From Streptomyces sp. NRRL WC-3549 (GTDB taxonomy: Bacteria > Actinomycetota > Actinomycetes > Streptomycetales > Streptomycetaceae): a stretch of DNA of 17,045 nt. The position numbers were made by a program, and so were the translations under genes. The DNA lies in the NCBI RefSeq assembly GCF_000721935.1, contig NZ_KL585388.1:101212-118256 (forward strand), in the 5' to 3' direction. Positions 1 to 7,478 of the stretch are shown one piece after another (positions within the stretch are counted from its first letter, which is position 1; every line of letters starts with the position of its first letter). The notes under the pieces are model-generated. The model made no database searches and had not been told where the DNA came from. It worked only from the letters and a program-made list of their open reading frames with translations.

Positions 1-16
1 TGTGTATAAGAGACAG
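1..16 (+). other. Tn5/Nextera mosaic-end adapter remnant (artefact)
   Basis: The window opens with TGTGTATAAGAGACAG, which is identical to the last 16 bases of the 19-base Tn5 mosaic end (AGATGTGTATAAGAGACAG) used in Nextera library preparation. It is AT-rich compared with everything after it and joins directly to coding sequence. This is untrimmed sequencing adapter at a contig end and should not be annotated as genome sequence or as a transposon. A frame opened at base 2 would wrongly add the residues MYKRQ to the first gene. Confidence 0.95.
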
Positions 17-376
17 CGTCCGTACCGCTTGGCCGTCGACGCCCACGACTTCCCCCTGTCGGCCCGCTTCTGGTGCGCGGTGCTGGACTGGAAGGTGCTC
101 TTCGGGGACGAGGAGGAGATCGTCATCGGGGCCGCCGACGAGACGGCCTGGCCCGGGATGTGCTTCCTTCCCGTGCCGGAGGGCAAGACCGTCAAGAACC
201 GGCTCCACATCGACCTGGCGCCCGACGACCGGGACGCCGAGGTCGAGCGGATCATCGGGCTGGGCGCCCGGCGGGTGGACGTCGGAGAGGACCCGGGCGT
301 GACCTGGGCCGTGCTGGCGGACCCCGAGGGCAACGAGTTCTGCGTGCTCAGCCCGAAGGACTCGCTGGTGGACTGA
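17..376 (+). CDS. VOC family (glyoxalase-like) protein, 5' truncated
   Basis: About 119 residues of a vicinal-oxygen-chelate fold protein remain; the natural start and the first few residues lie beyond the contig end. Visible hallmarks are the opening strand and helix (VDAHDFPLSARFWCAVLDW), the central LHIDLAP strand, and the closing DPEGNEFCVL, which is typical of the actinobacterial Glyoxalase_6-type subgroup. The FWCAVLDWK segment and the final Glu (NEF) match the usual metal or substrate side of the fold. The substrate cannot be told: members include lyases, resistance proteins and many of unknown function. The reading frame is fixed by the stop at 374-376. It converges on the membrane protein gene with only 3 bp between the stop codons. 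Confidence 0.85.
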   Translation, partial: RPYRLAVDAHDFPLSARFWCAVLDWKVLFGDEEEIVIGAADETAWPGMCFLPVPEGKTVKNRLHIDLAPDDRDAEVERIIGLGARRVDVGEDPGVTWAVLADPEGNEFCVLSPKDSLVD

Positions 377-379
377 GGC

Positions 380-1537
380 TCACCACTGGGCGCCGCCGTA
401 CGGGGGCGGGTACGGAGGCGGGTAGGGCCCCTGCTGCGGCGGCACGCCCGCGGCCTCGGCCAGGGCCGGGCCCAGGTCCTCCGTCCGGATCCGCCGGTCG
501 ACGTAGAGCAGGGAGACCACCAGCTGCGGGAACGTCGTCGAGACGATCTGGCTCACCATCTGCCCCAGCAGCAGGGCGACGAAGTAGCCGCCCATCACGG
601 CCAGGAACGCCGTGAAGCTCGGTTCGCCGCCCAGGGCCGTGCTCCCGATCATGGTGGGGAACATGCCGAGGAACATGAACGGCAGCTGGATGAAGTAGCC
701 CGCGACACCGGCCATCAGGTAGACGAGCAGCAGGATGCCGAAGAGCCGCCACCAGTCACCGCGCACCAGCCGCGAGGAGCGGCGCAGGGCGGTCACCGGC
801 CCGGTGCGCTCGAAGACCACGACCGCCGGAGCCAGGGAGAACTTGACCCAGACCCAGATCGCCAGTGGTCCCGTCGCCAGCACTCCGAGGATGGCGACCG
901 TCAGGACCACGGCGCCGCCCGAGCCGCTCGCCGTGCTGAAGGAGGCGGCGGTCACCCCGATGAGGCCGACGAGGAGCAGCACCGCGGGGACGACCGTGAC
1001 GAGTGCGGTGAGGAAGAGTGTGCCCATGACCGGGACGAGCGAGGCCCAGGCCCGGCGCCACACCGCGACGAAGCCGGCGGGACGCCCCAGCACGGCCTCC
1101 TGGACCACCGCGGGGACCACGGCGTACATCAGCCCCGAGACGACCAGCATGACGGCGATTCCCAGCAGGACCAGGACGCCGCCCGAGATCAGCAGGGCGG
1201 AGATGTCACCGGTGGCCGGTTCCTGGTCGTAACCGAGCTCGGCCACCCGCTCCAGGCTGTCGCCCACCGCCCCGTAGACGACGAGGACCGCGAAGCCCAT
1301 CACGAGCGCCCCGCCCCCGTACAGGGCGGCGGCCAGTCCGAACAACTGCTTGGCGTATCTGCCCATCGTGGCGAACGCCCCGCCGAGCAGGTCACCCAGT
1401 CTCAGCGGGGCGAGGGGTATCACCCCCGGTTTCGGCGGCGGCACCCAGCCGCCCCATCCCGGTGGCCCCCCGTACGGAACCCCGCCGTACGGTGCGCCTC
1501 CCTGCGCACCGCCGCCCCACCCTGCGTCCTGCGTCAC
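380..1537 (-). CDS. Polytopic membrane protein with Gly/Pro-rich N-terminus (DUF7847/GPDPase-membrane-like)
   Basis: This is a 385-residue integral membrane protein. Residues 1-40 are rich in Gly, Pro, Tyr and Trp (YGGVPYGGPPGWGGW) and are followed by PGVIPLAPLRLGDLLGGAF, the usual lead-in of a large Streptomyces membrane family related to the membrane domain of glycerophosphodiester phosphodiesterases. About six hydrophobic segments follow, near 64-90, 113-140, 165-200, 207-243, 263-291 and 308-332. The tail (PPYPPPYGG) is Pro/Tyr rich again. No catalytic phosphodiesterase domain is present, so no enzyme activity is proposed. The start is GTG at 1537-1535, chosen for the GGAG five bases upstream and because the low-complexity N-terminus is typical of the family. 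It is divergent from the smr gene across a gap of 113 bases. Confidence 0.82.
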   Translation of the reverse strand: MTQDAGWGGGAQGGAPYGGVPYGGPPGWGGWVPPPKPGVIPLAPLRLGDLLGGAFATMGRYAKQLFGLAAALYGGGALVMGFAVLVVYGAVGDSLERVAELGYDQEPATGDISALLISGGVLVLLGIAVMLVVSGLMYAVVPAVVQEAVLGRPAGFVAVWRRAWASLVPVMGTLFLTALVTVVPAVLLLVGLIGVTAASFSTASGSGGAVVLTVAILGVLATGPLAIWVWVKFSLAPAVVVFERTGPVTALRRSSRLVRGDWWRLFGILLLVYLMAGVAGYFIQLPFMFLGMFPTMIGSTALGGEPSFTAFLAVMGGYFVALLLGQMVSQIVSTTFPQLVVSLLYVDRRIRTEDLGPALAEAAGVPPQQGPYPPPYPPPYGGAQW

Positions 1538-1612
1538 TGCCGCTCCGTCATGTCGTGTGTGGTGTGTTCGTCATCCGGTACGACCGGTCGGGACACCGTA
1601 GCGCCCCGCGGT

Positions 1613-1650
1613 GCGTACGCCCGTACACAACGATGTGTACGGTGGTACGC
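1613..1650. promoter_or_regulatory. 38-bp palindromic operator in front of the smr-tetR operon
   Basis: The inner site is CCGTACAC (1621-1628), a 6-base spacer, then GTGTACGG (1635-1642): two perfect 8-bp arms. It is flanked symmetrically by GCGTAC (1613-1618) and GTACGC (1645-1650), separated from the inner arms by two unpaired bases on each side. In all, 14 of 16 arm positions pair about one centre (1631.5). The site ends at the base immediately before the smr ATG. TetR-family repressors bind dyads like this, and the operon encodes one, so autoregulated repression is the likely role. The binding protein is inferred, not shown. Its position overlapping the transcription start and ribosome-binding area suggests tight repression. 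Confidence 0.8.
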
Positions 1651-1971
1651 ATGGGATACGGACTGCTGGCCGCGGCGATCGCGGCCGAGGTGACGGCGAC
1701 GACGGCCATGAAGTACAGCGAGGGCTTCACCCGGCTGTGGCCCTCGGTCGTCACGGGCCTGGGCTACGTACTGGCGTTCGCGCTGCTCGCCCAGACCCTG
1801 AAGACCCTCTCCATCGGCACCGCCTACGCGATCTGGGCCGGGGTGGGCACCGCCGCCGTCGCCCTCATCGGCATCCTGTGGATGGGCGAATCCGCGGGCG
1901 CGGCCAAGCTGATCGGCGTCGCACTGATCATCGCCGGGGTCGTGGTGCTCAATCTCGGCGGAGCGCACTGA
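1651..1971 (+). CDS. Small multidrug resistance (SMR) exporter, EmrE/Qac-like
   Basis: This is a 106-residue four-helix inner-membrane antiporter that exchanges protons for small cationic compounds. It aligns with EmrE at a one-residue offset. Glu13 is the essential proton/drug-coupling carboxylate (EmrE Glu14); Tyr39, Tyr59 and Trp62 match Tyr40, Tyr60 and Trp63; and the SEGFTRLWPS segment (23-32) is shared. AYAIWAGVG (58-66) is the signature of the Qac/EmrE branch, not the guanidinium exporters. The start is ATG at 1651, with a weak GGTGG five bases upstream. An in-frame ATG at 1633 lies inside the operator and would add six residues (MCTVVR); it is less likely by alignment with EmrE. The stop overlaps the tetR start (TGATG), so the two are co-translated. 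The true substrate is unknown. Confidence 0.93.
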   Translation: MGYGLLAAAIAAEVTATTAMKYSEGFTRLWPSVVTGLGYVLAFALLAQTLKTLSIGTAYAIWAGVGTAAVALIGILWMGESAGAAKLIGVALIIAGVVVLNLGGAH

Positions 1972-2525
1972 TGGCACGCCGTCACGACCCCGAGCGGCGC
2001 GAGCGGATCATCGAGGCGGCCCTGAGGGTCGTGGCGGACCGGGGCATCGCCGGGCTCAGCCACCGCACCGTCGCGGCCGAGGCCGATGTGCCGCTGGGCT
2101 CCACGACGTACCACTTCGCCTCCCTCGACGAACTGCTGGTCGCCGCGTTGCGCCGGTGCAACGAGCGCTTCGCCCGGACCCTGCGGGAGAGCGCGCGCCT
2201 GGCCGACCCCGAGGCGGATCTGGCCGACGAGCTGACCAGGCTGCTGGGGGAGTGGTTCGGCGGTGAGCGCCGGGCGACCGAGCTGGAGTACGAGCTGTAC
2301 CTCGCCGCGCTGCGCCGCCCCGCCCTGCGTCCCGTCGCGGCGGAGTGGACCGACGAGGCCGGCGCGCTGATCGCCCGGCGGACCGACCCGGCGACCGCGC
2401 GGGCGCTCGTCGCCCTCCTCGACGGCATCAGCCTCCAGGTCATGCTCACCGGGGGCGGCTTCGACGCTGCGTACACCCGGGAGATGCTGGCGCGGATCGC
2501 GGCCGGCGGCGCCGGTCCGGGGTGA
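1971..2525 (+). CDS. TetR family transcriptional regulator
   Basis: This is a 184-residue DNA-binding repressor. The N-terminal TetR helix-turn-helix spans roughly residues 10-57, with a recognition region LSHRTVAAEADVPLGSTTYHF (29-49), including the family-typical GSTTYHF. The rest is a helical ligand-binding and dimerisation domain (ELEYELYLAALRRPALRP, then ARALVALLDGISLQVML) of the type seen in many actinobacterial regulators of small exporters. The start ATG overlaps the smr stop by one base (TGATG). The coupling to the exporter and the large palindrome upstream of smr make this the probable repressor of its own operon, released by an exporter substrate. The ligand cannot be predicted. 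A gap of 84 bases separates it from dapD. Confidence 0.92.
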   Translation: MARRHDPERRERIIEAALRVVADRGIAGLSHRTVAAEADVPLGSTTYHFASLDELLVAALRRCNERFARTLRESARLADPEADLADELTRLLGEWFGGERRATELEYELYLAALRRPALRPVAAEWTDEAGALIARRTDPATARALVALLDGISLQVMLTGGGFDAAYTREMLARIAAGGAGPG

Positions 2526-2572
2526 CCCGGCCCGACCGCGGGGACCGTACCCGCTCAGCCGACCGAGACCGG

Positions 2573-2609
2573 TTCGCCCACGAGGGGCCCGGCCGGTTAG
2601 GTTGCGTGC
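2573..2609 (+). promoter_or_regulatory. Leaderless-type dapD promoter
   Basis: TAGGTT at 2598-2603 fits the actinobacterial -10 consensus (TANNNT) and lies exactly six bases before the A of the dapD start codon, the spacing typical of leaderless transcripts. There is no Shine-Dalgarno sequence in front of the ATG, which agrees with this. The -35 is weak; TTCGCC at 2573-2578 is the best match, with a 19-base spacer. Confidence 0.6.
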
Positions 2610-3608
2610 ATGACCGACACGACTTCCCAGGGCTCCGCCCGCCCCTCCGGCGCCGTCGCCGCCGGCCTCGCCACCATCGCCGGTGACGGCACCGTCCTCG
2701 ACACCTGGTTCCCCGCCCCCGAGCTCGTCGCCGACCCCGGCCCGGCCGGGACCGAGCGCCTGACCGCCGACGAGGCGGTGAACCGGCTCGGCGAGGGCGC
2801 GGCGAAGGCCGTCGGCGTGGACGCGCGCCGGGGCGTCGAGATCGTCGCCGTGTCCACGGTCATCTCCTCGCTGGACGACAAGCCGCTCGACGCGCACGAC
2901 GCCTACCTGCGGCTGCACCTGCTCTCGCACCGCCTCGTCCGGCCCCACGGGCAGAACCTGGACGGCATCTTCGGTTTCCTCGCCAACGTCGCCTGGACCT
3001 CGCTCGGGCCCGTCGCCGTCGACGACCTGGAGAAGGTCCGGCTCAACGCCCGCGCCGAGGGCCTGCACCTCCAGGTCACCTCGGTGGACAAGTTCCCCAG
3101 GATGACGGACTACGTCGCGCCCAAGGGCGTACGCATCGCCGACGCCGACCGCGTCCGGCTCGGTGCGCACCTGGCCCCCGGTACGACCGTGATGCACGAG
3201 GGCTTCGTCAACTTCAACGCGGGCACCCTGGGCACCTCCATGGTCGAGGGCCGGATCTCGGCCGGTGTCGTCATCGGTGACGGCTCCGACCTCGGCGGTG
3301 GCGCCTCCACCATGGGCACCCTCTCCGGCGGCGGCAAGGAGCGCATCGCCATCGGTGAGCGCTGCCTGATCGGTGCCGAGGCCGGGATCGGCATCGCGCT
3401 CGGCGACGAGTGCGTCGTGGAGGCCGGGCTGTACGTCACGGCCGGCACCCGCGTCACCATGCCGGACGGACAGGTGGTCAAGGCCCGGGACCTCTCCGGC
3501 GCCTCGAACATCCTCTTCCGCCGCAACTCGGTCACCGGTGCCGTCGAGGCCCGCCCCAACAACGCGGTGTGGGACGGGCTCAACGACATCCTGCACAGCA
3601 ACGACTAG
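2610..3608 (+). CDS. dapD: 2,3,4,5-tetrahydropyridine-2,6-dicarboxylate N-succinyltransferase
   Basis: This 332-residue cytoplasmic enzyme transfers succinyl from succinyl-CoA to tetrahydrodipicolinate in the lysine/meso-diaminopimelate pathway, feeding peptidoglycan and lysine synthesis. It has the long actinobacterial DapD form: an alpha/beta N-terminal domain, then a left-handed beta-helix of hexapeptide repeats from about residue 190 to 285 ([48 protein letters not shown]). A C-terminal extension ([18 protein letters not shown]) follows. The start is ATG at 2610, supported by the leaderless-type promoter. The stop codon shares the bases CTAG with the stop of the convergent dapA gene, so there is no room for a terminator between them. 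Confidence 0.96.
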   Translation: MTDTTSQGSARPSGAVAAGLATIAGDGTVLDTWFPAPELVADPGPAGTERLTADEAVNRLGEGAAKAVGVDARRGVEIVAVSTVISSLDDKPLDAHDAYLRLHLLSHRLVRPHGQNLDGIFGFLANVAWTSLGPVAVDDLEKVRLNARAEGLHLQVTSVDKFPRMTDYVAPKGVRIADADRVRLGAHLAPGTTVMHEGFVNFNAGTLGTSMVEGRISAGVVIGDGSDLGGGASTMGTLSGGGKERIAIGERCLIGAEAGIGIALGDECVVEAGLYVTAGTRVTMPDGQVVKARDLSGASNILFRRNSVTGAVEARPNNAVWDGLNDILHSND

Positions 3609-4498
3609 TCGGTGGCGGCGAGGAGTTCCCCGTAGATCCCGCGCAGCCCGTCGGTCGTCCCGCGATCGGCGGGCTGCAGCGGTTCGCGGACCGGGCCCAT
3701 GTCCAGGAGCGCCTTCACCGTGACGGTCCCGGGCAGCCCGCCCGCCATCACCGCCTCCACCAGGGGGAGTGCGAGCTGGTTGAGGCGGGCGGCCCGGCCG
3801 GTGTCACCGGCGTCGAACGCGTCCAGGACCGCCCGCACCTGACGGGGCGCCACATTGGCGACCGTGCTCACGTAACCGGCGCCGCCGAGCGCGTACAGGG
3901 GGAGGTTCAGCTCCTCGCAGCCCGAGTAGTAGGCGAGCCGGGTCCGCGCCATCACCTTCGTCGCCGCGAGCAGGTCGTACGTGCAGTCCTTGACCGCCAC
4001 GATCCGCGGGTGCTCCGCCAGCCGCAGCAGCGCGTCGGTCCCGATCCGGGTGCCGGTGCGGCCGGGGATGTCGTACAGCACGAGGGGGATGCCCGTGGCC
4101 TCCGCGACCCGGAGGAAGTGGGCCTCGACGGCGGCCTGCGGGGGGCGGCTGTAGTACGGGGTCACCACCAGCAGGCCGTCCGCCCCGGCCGCTTCGGCGT
4201 CCCGGGCGAGCCGGACGGTGTGCCGGGTGTCGGCGCTGCCCACCCCGGCGATGAGCGGGACGTCCTCGCCGACCGCCTCGCGCACCGCCCGCAGCAGCGC
4301 GGTCTTCTCCGCGTCGGTGGTGGTGGGCGACTCACCCGTGGTGCCGCTCAGCACCAGCCCGTCGCAGCCGTCCGCGACCAGGCCTCGGGCGTGCCGGCGG
4401 GCGGCCTCCAGGTCCAGGTCACCGGCGGGGGTGAACGGTGTGATCATGGCGCAGAGCGCGCGGCCGAAGGGCCCGGGCGTACGGGCTGTCGATGTCAT
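3605..4498 (-). CDS. dapA: 4-hydroxy-tetrahydrodipicolinate synthase (DapA)
   Basis: This is a 297-residue TIM-barrel enzyme that condenses pyruvate with aspartate semialdehyde, the committed step of lysine/DAP synthesis. Lys170 (VAVKDC) is the Schiff-base lysine. Tyr142 (LYDIPGRTG), Thr53-Thr54 (SGTTGES) and Arg147 complete the active site, including the arginine that binds the semialdehyde carboxylate in true DapA enzymes. The start is ATG at 4498, which gives the usual family length; no Shine-Dalgarno is visible and a leaderless promoter fits. It converges on dapD with a 4-bp stop-codon overlap. Actinobacteria often carry several DapA-family paralogues, so another dapA may be the main copy. 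Relatives such as N-acetylneuraminate lyase are less likely given the Thr-Thr and Arg motifs. Confidence 0.9.
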   Translation of the reverse strand: MTSTARTPGPFGRALCAMITPFTPAGDLDLEAARRHARGLVADGCDGLVLSGTTGESPTTTDAEKTALLRAVREAVGEDVPLIAGVGSADTRHTVRLARDAEAAGADGLLVVTPYYSRPPQAAVEAHFLRVAEATGIPLVLYDIPGRTGTRIGTDALLRLAEHPRIVAVKDCTYDLLAATKVMARTRLAYYSGCEELNLPLYALGGAGYVSTVANVAPRQVRAVLDAFDAGDTGRAARLNQLALPLVEAVMAGGLPGTVTVKALLDMGPVREPLQPADRGTTDGLRGIYGELLAATD

Positions 4499-4504
4499 GT
4501 CCGC

Positions 4505-4546
4505 AGTCTCAGGCGTCGGACGGCGCAGGTCCAGTTCGGACGGCGC
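4505..4546 (-). promoter_or_regulatory. dapA promoter flanked by 11-bp direct repeats
   Basis: On the minus strand, TGGACC (4533-4528), a 17-base spacer and GAGACT (4510-4505) are followed after six bases by the dapA ATG, a leaderless arrangement. The -35 sits between two exact copies of GCGCCGTCCGA (minus strand; plus-strand positions 4516-4526 and 4536-4546) with a period of 20 bases, about two helical turns. Repeats in this position are typical of activator or repressor half-sites. The binding protein is unknown. Confidence 0.55.
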
Positions 4547-4608
4547 CCCGCCCGGCCGGCGGACCGGACCACTACCCGGCACGGCCGTACAGCGCAGGCG
4601 TACGGCGC

Positions 4609-5109
4609 TCAGCGCCTCGGCAGCCTGTGCAGCGTGACGTCCTGCAGCGCACCGTCCCGCACCGAGAGGGTCATGTACGTACAGTGCGGCTGCCGTCTGC
4701 GGTCCGTCGGCGACCCCGGGTTCAGCAGGCGGAGGCCGCCCGGGGCCCGGGTGTCCCACGGGATGTGGCTGTGACCGAAGACCAGGACGTCCAGGCCGGG
4801 GAAGCGCTCGGCGCAGCGGGCCTCCCGCCCCCGCGCCGGGCCCGTCTCGTGGACGACGCCGAACCGCAGACCCCCCAGCTCCGCGCGGGCCACCTCGGGC
4901 AGCCGTTCCCGCAGCCCGGGACCGTCGTTGTTGCCGAACACGCCGACCAACCGGTGGGCGCCTCTCTCCAGCAGGTCGAGCGTGGAGACGTCGACCCAGT
5001 CCCCCGCGTGGATCACGACGTCGGCCCGCTCCGCCTCGTGCAGCAGCGCGGGGGGCAGCCGCTTCGCGCGTACGGGGACATGGGTGTCGGAGACGAGCAG
5101 GATCCGCAC
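4609..5109 (-). CDS. YfcE/MJ0936-type metallophosphoesterase
   Basis: This is a 166-residue calcineurin-like phosphoesterase with all the metal-site motifs in order: SDTH (Asp8, His10), HAGDW (Asp37), GNND (Asn60), VVHE (His87) and FGHSH (His113, His115). Small proteins of this group hydrolyse phosphodiesters in vitro with Mn2+ or Ni2+; the natural substrate is usually unknown. The start is the GTG at 5109-5107, the only plausible start in frame near MRILLVSDTH, with a strong AGGAGG ending nine bases upstream. It lies upstream of dapA on the same strand, with a 110-bp gap that contains a separate dapA promoter, so shared transcription is possible but not required. Confidence 0.92.
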   Translation of the reverse strand: MRILLVSDTHVPVRAKRLPPALLHEAERADVVIHAGDWVDVSTLDLLERGAHRLVGVFGNNDGPGLRERLPEVARAELGGLRFGVVHETGPARGREARCAERFPGLDVLVFGHSHIPWDTRAPGGLRLLNPGSPTDRRRQPHCTYMTLSVRDGALQDVTLHRLPRR

Positions 5110-5464
5110 GGGGCACCACCTCCTCACTCGACGTGGCACCTGGACGTGCCCGGTCCGGACGGGGACCCGGCCGCCGCCGACGACCCCGGCCCGGGGCGCG
5201 CGAGCGTGCGGTGCCTGCTTCCTGGCGGGCCCGGCCGTGCTGGTACCGGCGGTCACGGCCTGCTCCGTCCAGGAGCACCATCCCACCGGATCCGGGGGAC
5301 GAGCGCGACCCGTGGGCGGCCGACCGGGGCCCGGACGGCCCGGCCGCTCTACCCCCTTCGGCTGTTCCGCCGGGCCCGGCGGTTTGACCCCTCGCGGCCT
5401 GGACAGGCGGACGGTGTGGCCGCCTGACCGGCGGCGTCCTGCCGACGGAACCGAGGAGAACGTC
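5110..5464. other. 355-bp divergent intergenic region with a 16-bp perfect palindrome
   Basis: No convincing gene is seen on either strand. Open frames run through it only because stop codons are rare at this GC, and their translations are low-complexity Arg/Pro/Gly. At 5367-5382 there is a perfect palindrome, CCGCCGGGCCCGGCGG, which could fold as a six-pair stem with a GGCC loop or serve as an operator. TTGACC at 5384-5389 resembles a -35 for the downstream dehydrogenase, but I find no good -10 at normal spacing. The region must hold the divergent promoters of the phosphoesterase and dehydrogenase genes. Confidence 0.5.
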
Positions 5465-6394
5465 ATGGTGGAGCGGGAAGGAACGGGCGGCGGGCCCGGG
5501 GAGCGTCCGGCGATGCCGCAGGAGGAGGCGGAGATCTCGCCGCCCTACCGGTTCCGGCGCCAGCAGCGGCCCGGCCTGGAGGCGGAGATGGAAGTCCGCC
5601 CGCGCTACCTCGCCCCGCACTACCGGGGTTCCGGAAAGCTCGCCGGCAAGGTGGCGCTGATCACCGGTGGTGACTCCGGCATCGGGCGTTCGGTGGCCGT
5701 GCTCTACGCCCGCGAGGGGGCGGACGTGGCCATCGTCCACCTGCCCGGGGAGGAGCCCGACGCCCAGGAGGCCCGGCAGGCGGTCGAAGACGAGGGACGC
5801 GTCTGCCTGCTGCTCCCCGGCGACCTGTGCGATCCGTCCTTCTGCGCCGACGCCGTGGAGCGTACGGTCGCCGAACTGGGCGGGCTCAACGTCCTCGTGA
5901 GCAACGCCGCCTACCTCAACAGCCAGAACGACCTGTCGGACCTGAACGCCGAGGACTTCGACCGTGTCTTCAAGACGAACGTCTACGCCTATTTCCACCT
6001 GGTGACGGCGGCCCTGCCGCACCTGTCCCACGGGGACGCCGTCATCGCCACCGCCTCCGAGGAGGCGCTCAAGGGCAGCGACATGATGATGGACTACGCG
6101 GCTTCCAAGGCGGCGGTGGTCGCGTTCACCAAATCCATCGCCTCGCACCTGGCCGAGCGCGGCATCCGTGCCAACGTCGTGTCCCCCGGGCCCACGTGGA
6201 CGGTACTCAACCTGGCGGGGCAGAGGTTCCCCGACAGCTACCTCAGGGAGCTGGGGAGCACGTCCCCCATGGGGCGCGTGGCCCAACCGGAGGAAGTGGC
6301 TCCGGCCTACGTGTACCTCGCGTCCGACGCGGACTCCAGCTTCACGGTCGGCGAGATGATCGCCGTCACCGGAGGACTGACCGACACCCGGTGA
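5465..6394 (+). CDS. YghA-like short-chain dehydrogenase/reductase
   Basis: This is a 309-residue NAD(P)-dependent oxidoreductase. A 55-residue polar N-terminal extension (PPYRFRRQQRPGLEAEM, then RPRYLAPHYRGSGKLAGK) precedes the Rossmann domain, as in the E. coli YghA and Bacillus YhxC/YhxD group. The cofactor loop is TGGDSGIG (67-74), GDLCD (119-123) contacts adenine, and the catalytic set is Ser198, Tyr211 and Lys215 (YAASK). The usual NNAG motif reads SNAA (146-149), an Asn-to-Ser change in a normally conserved position. The C-terminus ends VTGGLTDTR as in the subgroup. The start is ATG at 5465, with GAGGAG six bases upstream. The substrate is unknown; relatives are often part of stress regulons. 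It converges on the MBL-fold gene with a 10-bp gap. Confidence 0.93.
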   Translation: MVEREGTGGGPGERPAMPQEEAEISPPYRFRRQQRPGLEAEMEVRPRYLAPHYRGSGKLAGKVALITGGDSGIGRSVAVLYAREGADVAIVHLPGEEPDAQEARQAVEDEGRVCLLLPGDLCDPSFCADAVERTVAELGGLNVLVSNAAYLNSQNDLSDLNAEDFDRVFKTNVYAYFHLVTAALPHLSHGDAVIATASEEALKGSDMMMDYAASKAAVVAFTKSIASHLAERGIRANVVSPGPTWTVLNLAGQRFPDSYLRELGSTSPMGRVAQPEEVAPAYVYLASDADSSFTVGEMIAVTGGLTDTR

Positions 6395-6404
6395 CCGGCC
6401 GCCG

Positions 6405-7241
6405 CTACCGCCCGAGGGGGCCCTGGGCCGTCACCGTGACGTGTTCCCCGCGCGCGCACCGCAGCACGGACCGGGCCATGCCGCGTTCCTCGGCACGGCG
6501 CAGGAACGCGTCGAGGGGCGAGCGGAAGACGGTGTAGTCGTCGTAGTGCACGGGCAGGGACAGTGCCGGACGGACCGTGGCCAGAAGGTCCGTTCCCTGT
6601 ACCGCGTCCATGGTGACCAGCAGCCCGCCCGGCAGCGTCGTACCGCCGAGGTGGACGACGGCGAGATCGATCCCGGGGCAGCGGCGGGCGATCTCCTGGA
6701 TGCCCTCGAACATGAGCGTGTCGCCGGTGACGTACAGCTGGAGGCGCACCTCTCCGCCGAGCTCGCCGAACTGGAGCAGGCTTCCCATCACGGGCGGGAG
6801 CAGCCGGGCCGCCAGCCCCTTGGCGTGTGTACCCGGCAACGAGGTGATCCGTACCTGGTGGCGCCCTTTGACCAGTACGTGGTCCTCCCAGGTGCGCAGA
6901 CCGGTGGCCCGCCGGAATCCGTGCAGGCCCTGGAGGCGGCGTGCCGCGTGCGGTGTGGTCACCACGGGCAGCGACCGGTCCAGATGGCGGCGGGTGACCC
7001 GGTCCCAGTGGTCGCCGTGCAGATGGGACAGGAGGACGGCGTCGAGGTCCTGCGGCAGCTCCCGTACGTCGAGGGCGGGCTCCGTCAGCCGCTTGGAGAC
7101 CAAGCCGTGGCCGAGGTACGCCCGTTGCCCGCGGTGCAGGAAGTTCGGGTCGGTGAGGAGCAGGAGATCGCCGTAGCGGATCAGGAGGGTGGCGTTGCCG
7201 ATGAAGTGCAGATCGGCGGACGTGACGGGCGGTTCGGCCAT
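6405..7241 (-). CDS. UlaG-like MBL-fold metallo-hydrolase
   Basis: This is a 278-residue metallo-beta-lactamase-fold protein of the group that includes L-ascorbate-6-phosphate lactonase. The metal-binding signature is HLHGDH (73-78: His73, His75, Asp77, His78), with GTHAKG supplying a further histidine, VTGDT the bridging aspartate and PVHYDDY the last histidine near the C-terminus. The DPNFLHRGQRAYLG segment is typical of a broad actinobacterial subgroup without a proven substrate. The start is ATG at 7241, preceded by a near-ideal AAGGAGG six bases upstream. The neighbours give no pathway clue. A 282-bp gap separates it from the divergent lipoprotein gene. Confidence 0.92.
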   Translation of the reverse strand: MAEPPVTSADLHFIGNATLLIRYGDLLLLTDPNFLHRGQRAYLGHGLVSKRLTEPALDVRELPQDLDAVLLSHLHGDHWDRVTRRHLDRSLPVVTTPHAARRLQGLHGFRRATGLRTWEDHVLVKGRHQVRITSLPGTHAKGLAARLLPPVMGSLLQFGELGGEVRLQLYVTGDTLMFEGIQEIARRCPGIDLAVVHLGGTTLPGGLLVTMDAVQGTDLLATVRPALSLPVHYDDYTVFRSPLDAFLRRAEERGMARSVLRCARGEHVTVTAQGPLGR

Positions 7242-7478
7242 CCCTTGCCTCCTTGGGGACCAGCCGGGCGGATCGCCGCGAGGTCTTGCGGAGCGCCCGG
7301 GCGCCTTGCCGGCCGGCGAGGCGCGTCACTGCCGCGTCCGAGGCTCCCGGCCTTTCCCCCACGGTCACCGCTCCCCCGGCCCCCGTCAAACCGAGGCGTC
7401 GGGGGGAGGGCGCGGGGTGGCCGGCCCTCTGCGATCCACGGGCGGCCGGGCCGGTGCGGCATCGGCTTCTGGCATGAT

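Noticed and set aside
1..16. Genuine Tn5 transposon end
   Set aside because: Only the 16-base adapter portion is present, at base 1, joined directly to host coding sequence with no transposon content.
1824..3596. 590-codon open frame antisense to tetR and dapD
   Set aside because: It lies opposite two well-supported genes, has no family resemblance and has shadow-frame composition (runs of Gly, Asp, Val, Arg).
5133..5387. 84-codon plus-strand open frame in the phosphoesterase-dehydrogenase gap
   Set aside because: It has no ribosome-binding site and an Arg/Pro-rich translation without hydrophobic or folded segments; it is a chance frame.
4499..6286. Very long open minus-strand frame continuing upstream of dapA
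   Set aside because: It runs antisense to the dehydrogenase and out of frame with the phosphoesterase. Its translation is low-complexity Arg/Gly/Pro, as expected when stop codons are rare at high GC. Only the 3605-4498 part is a real gene.
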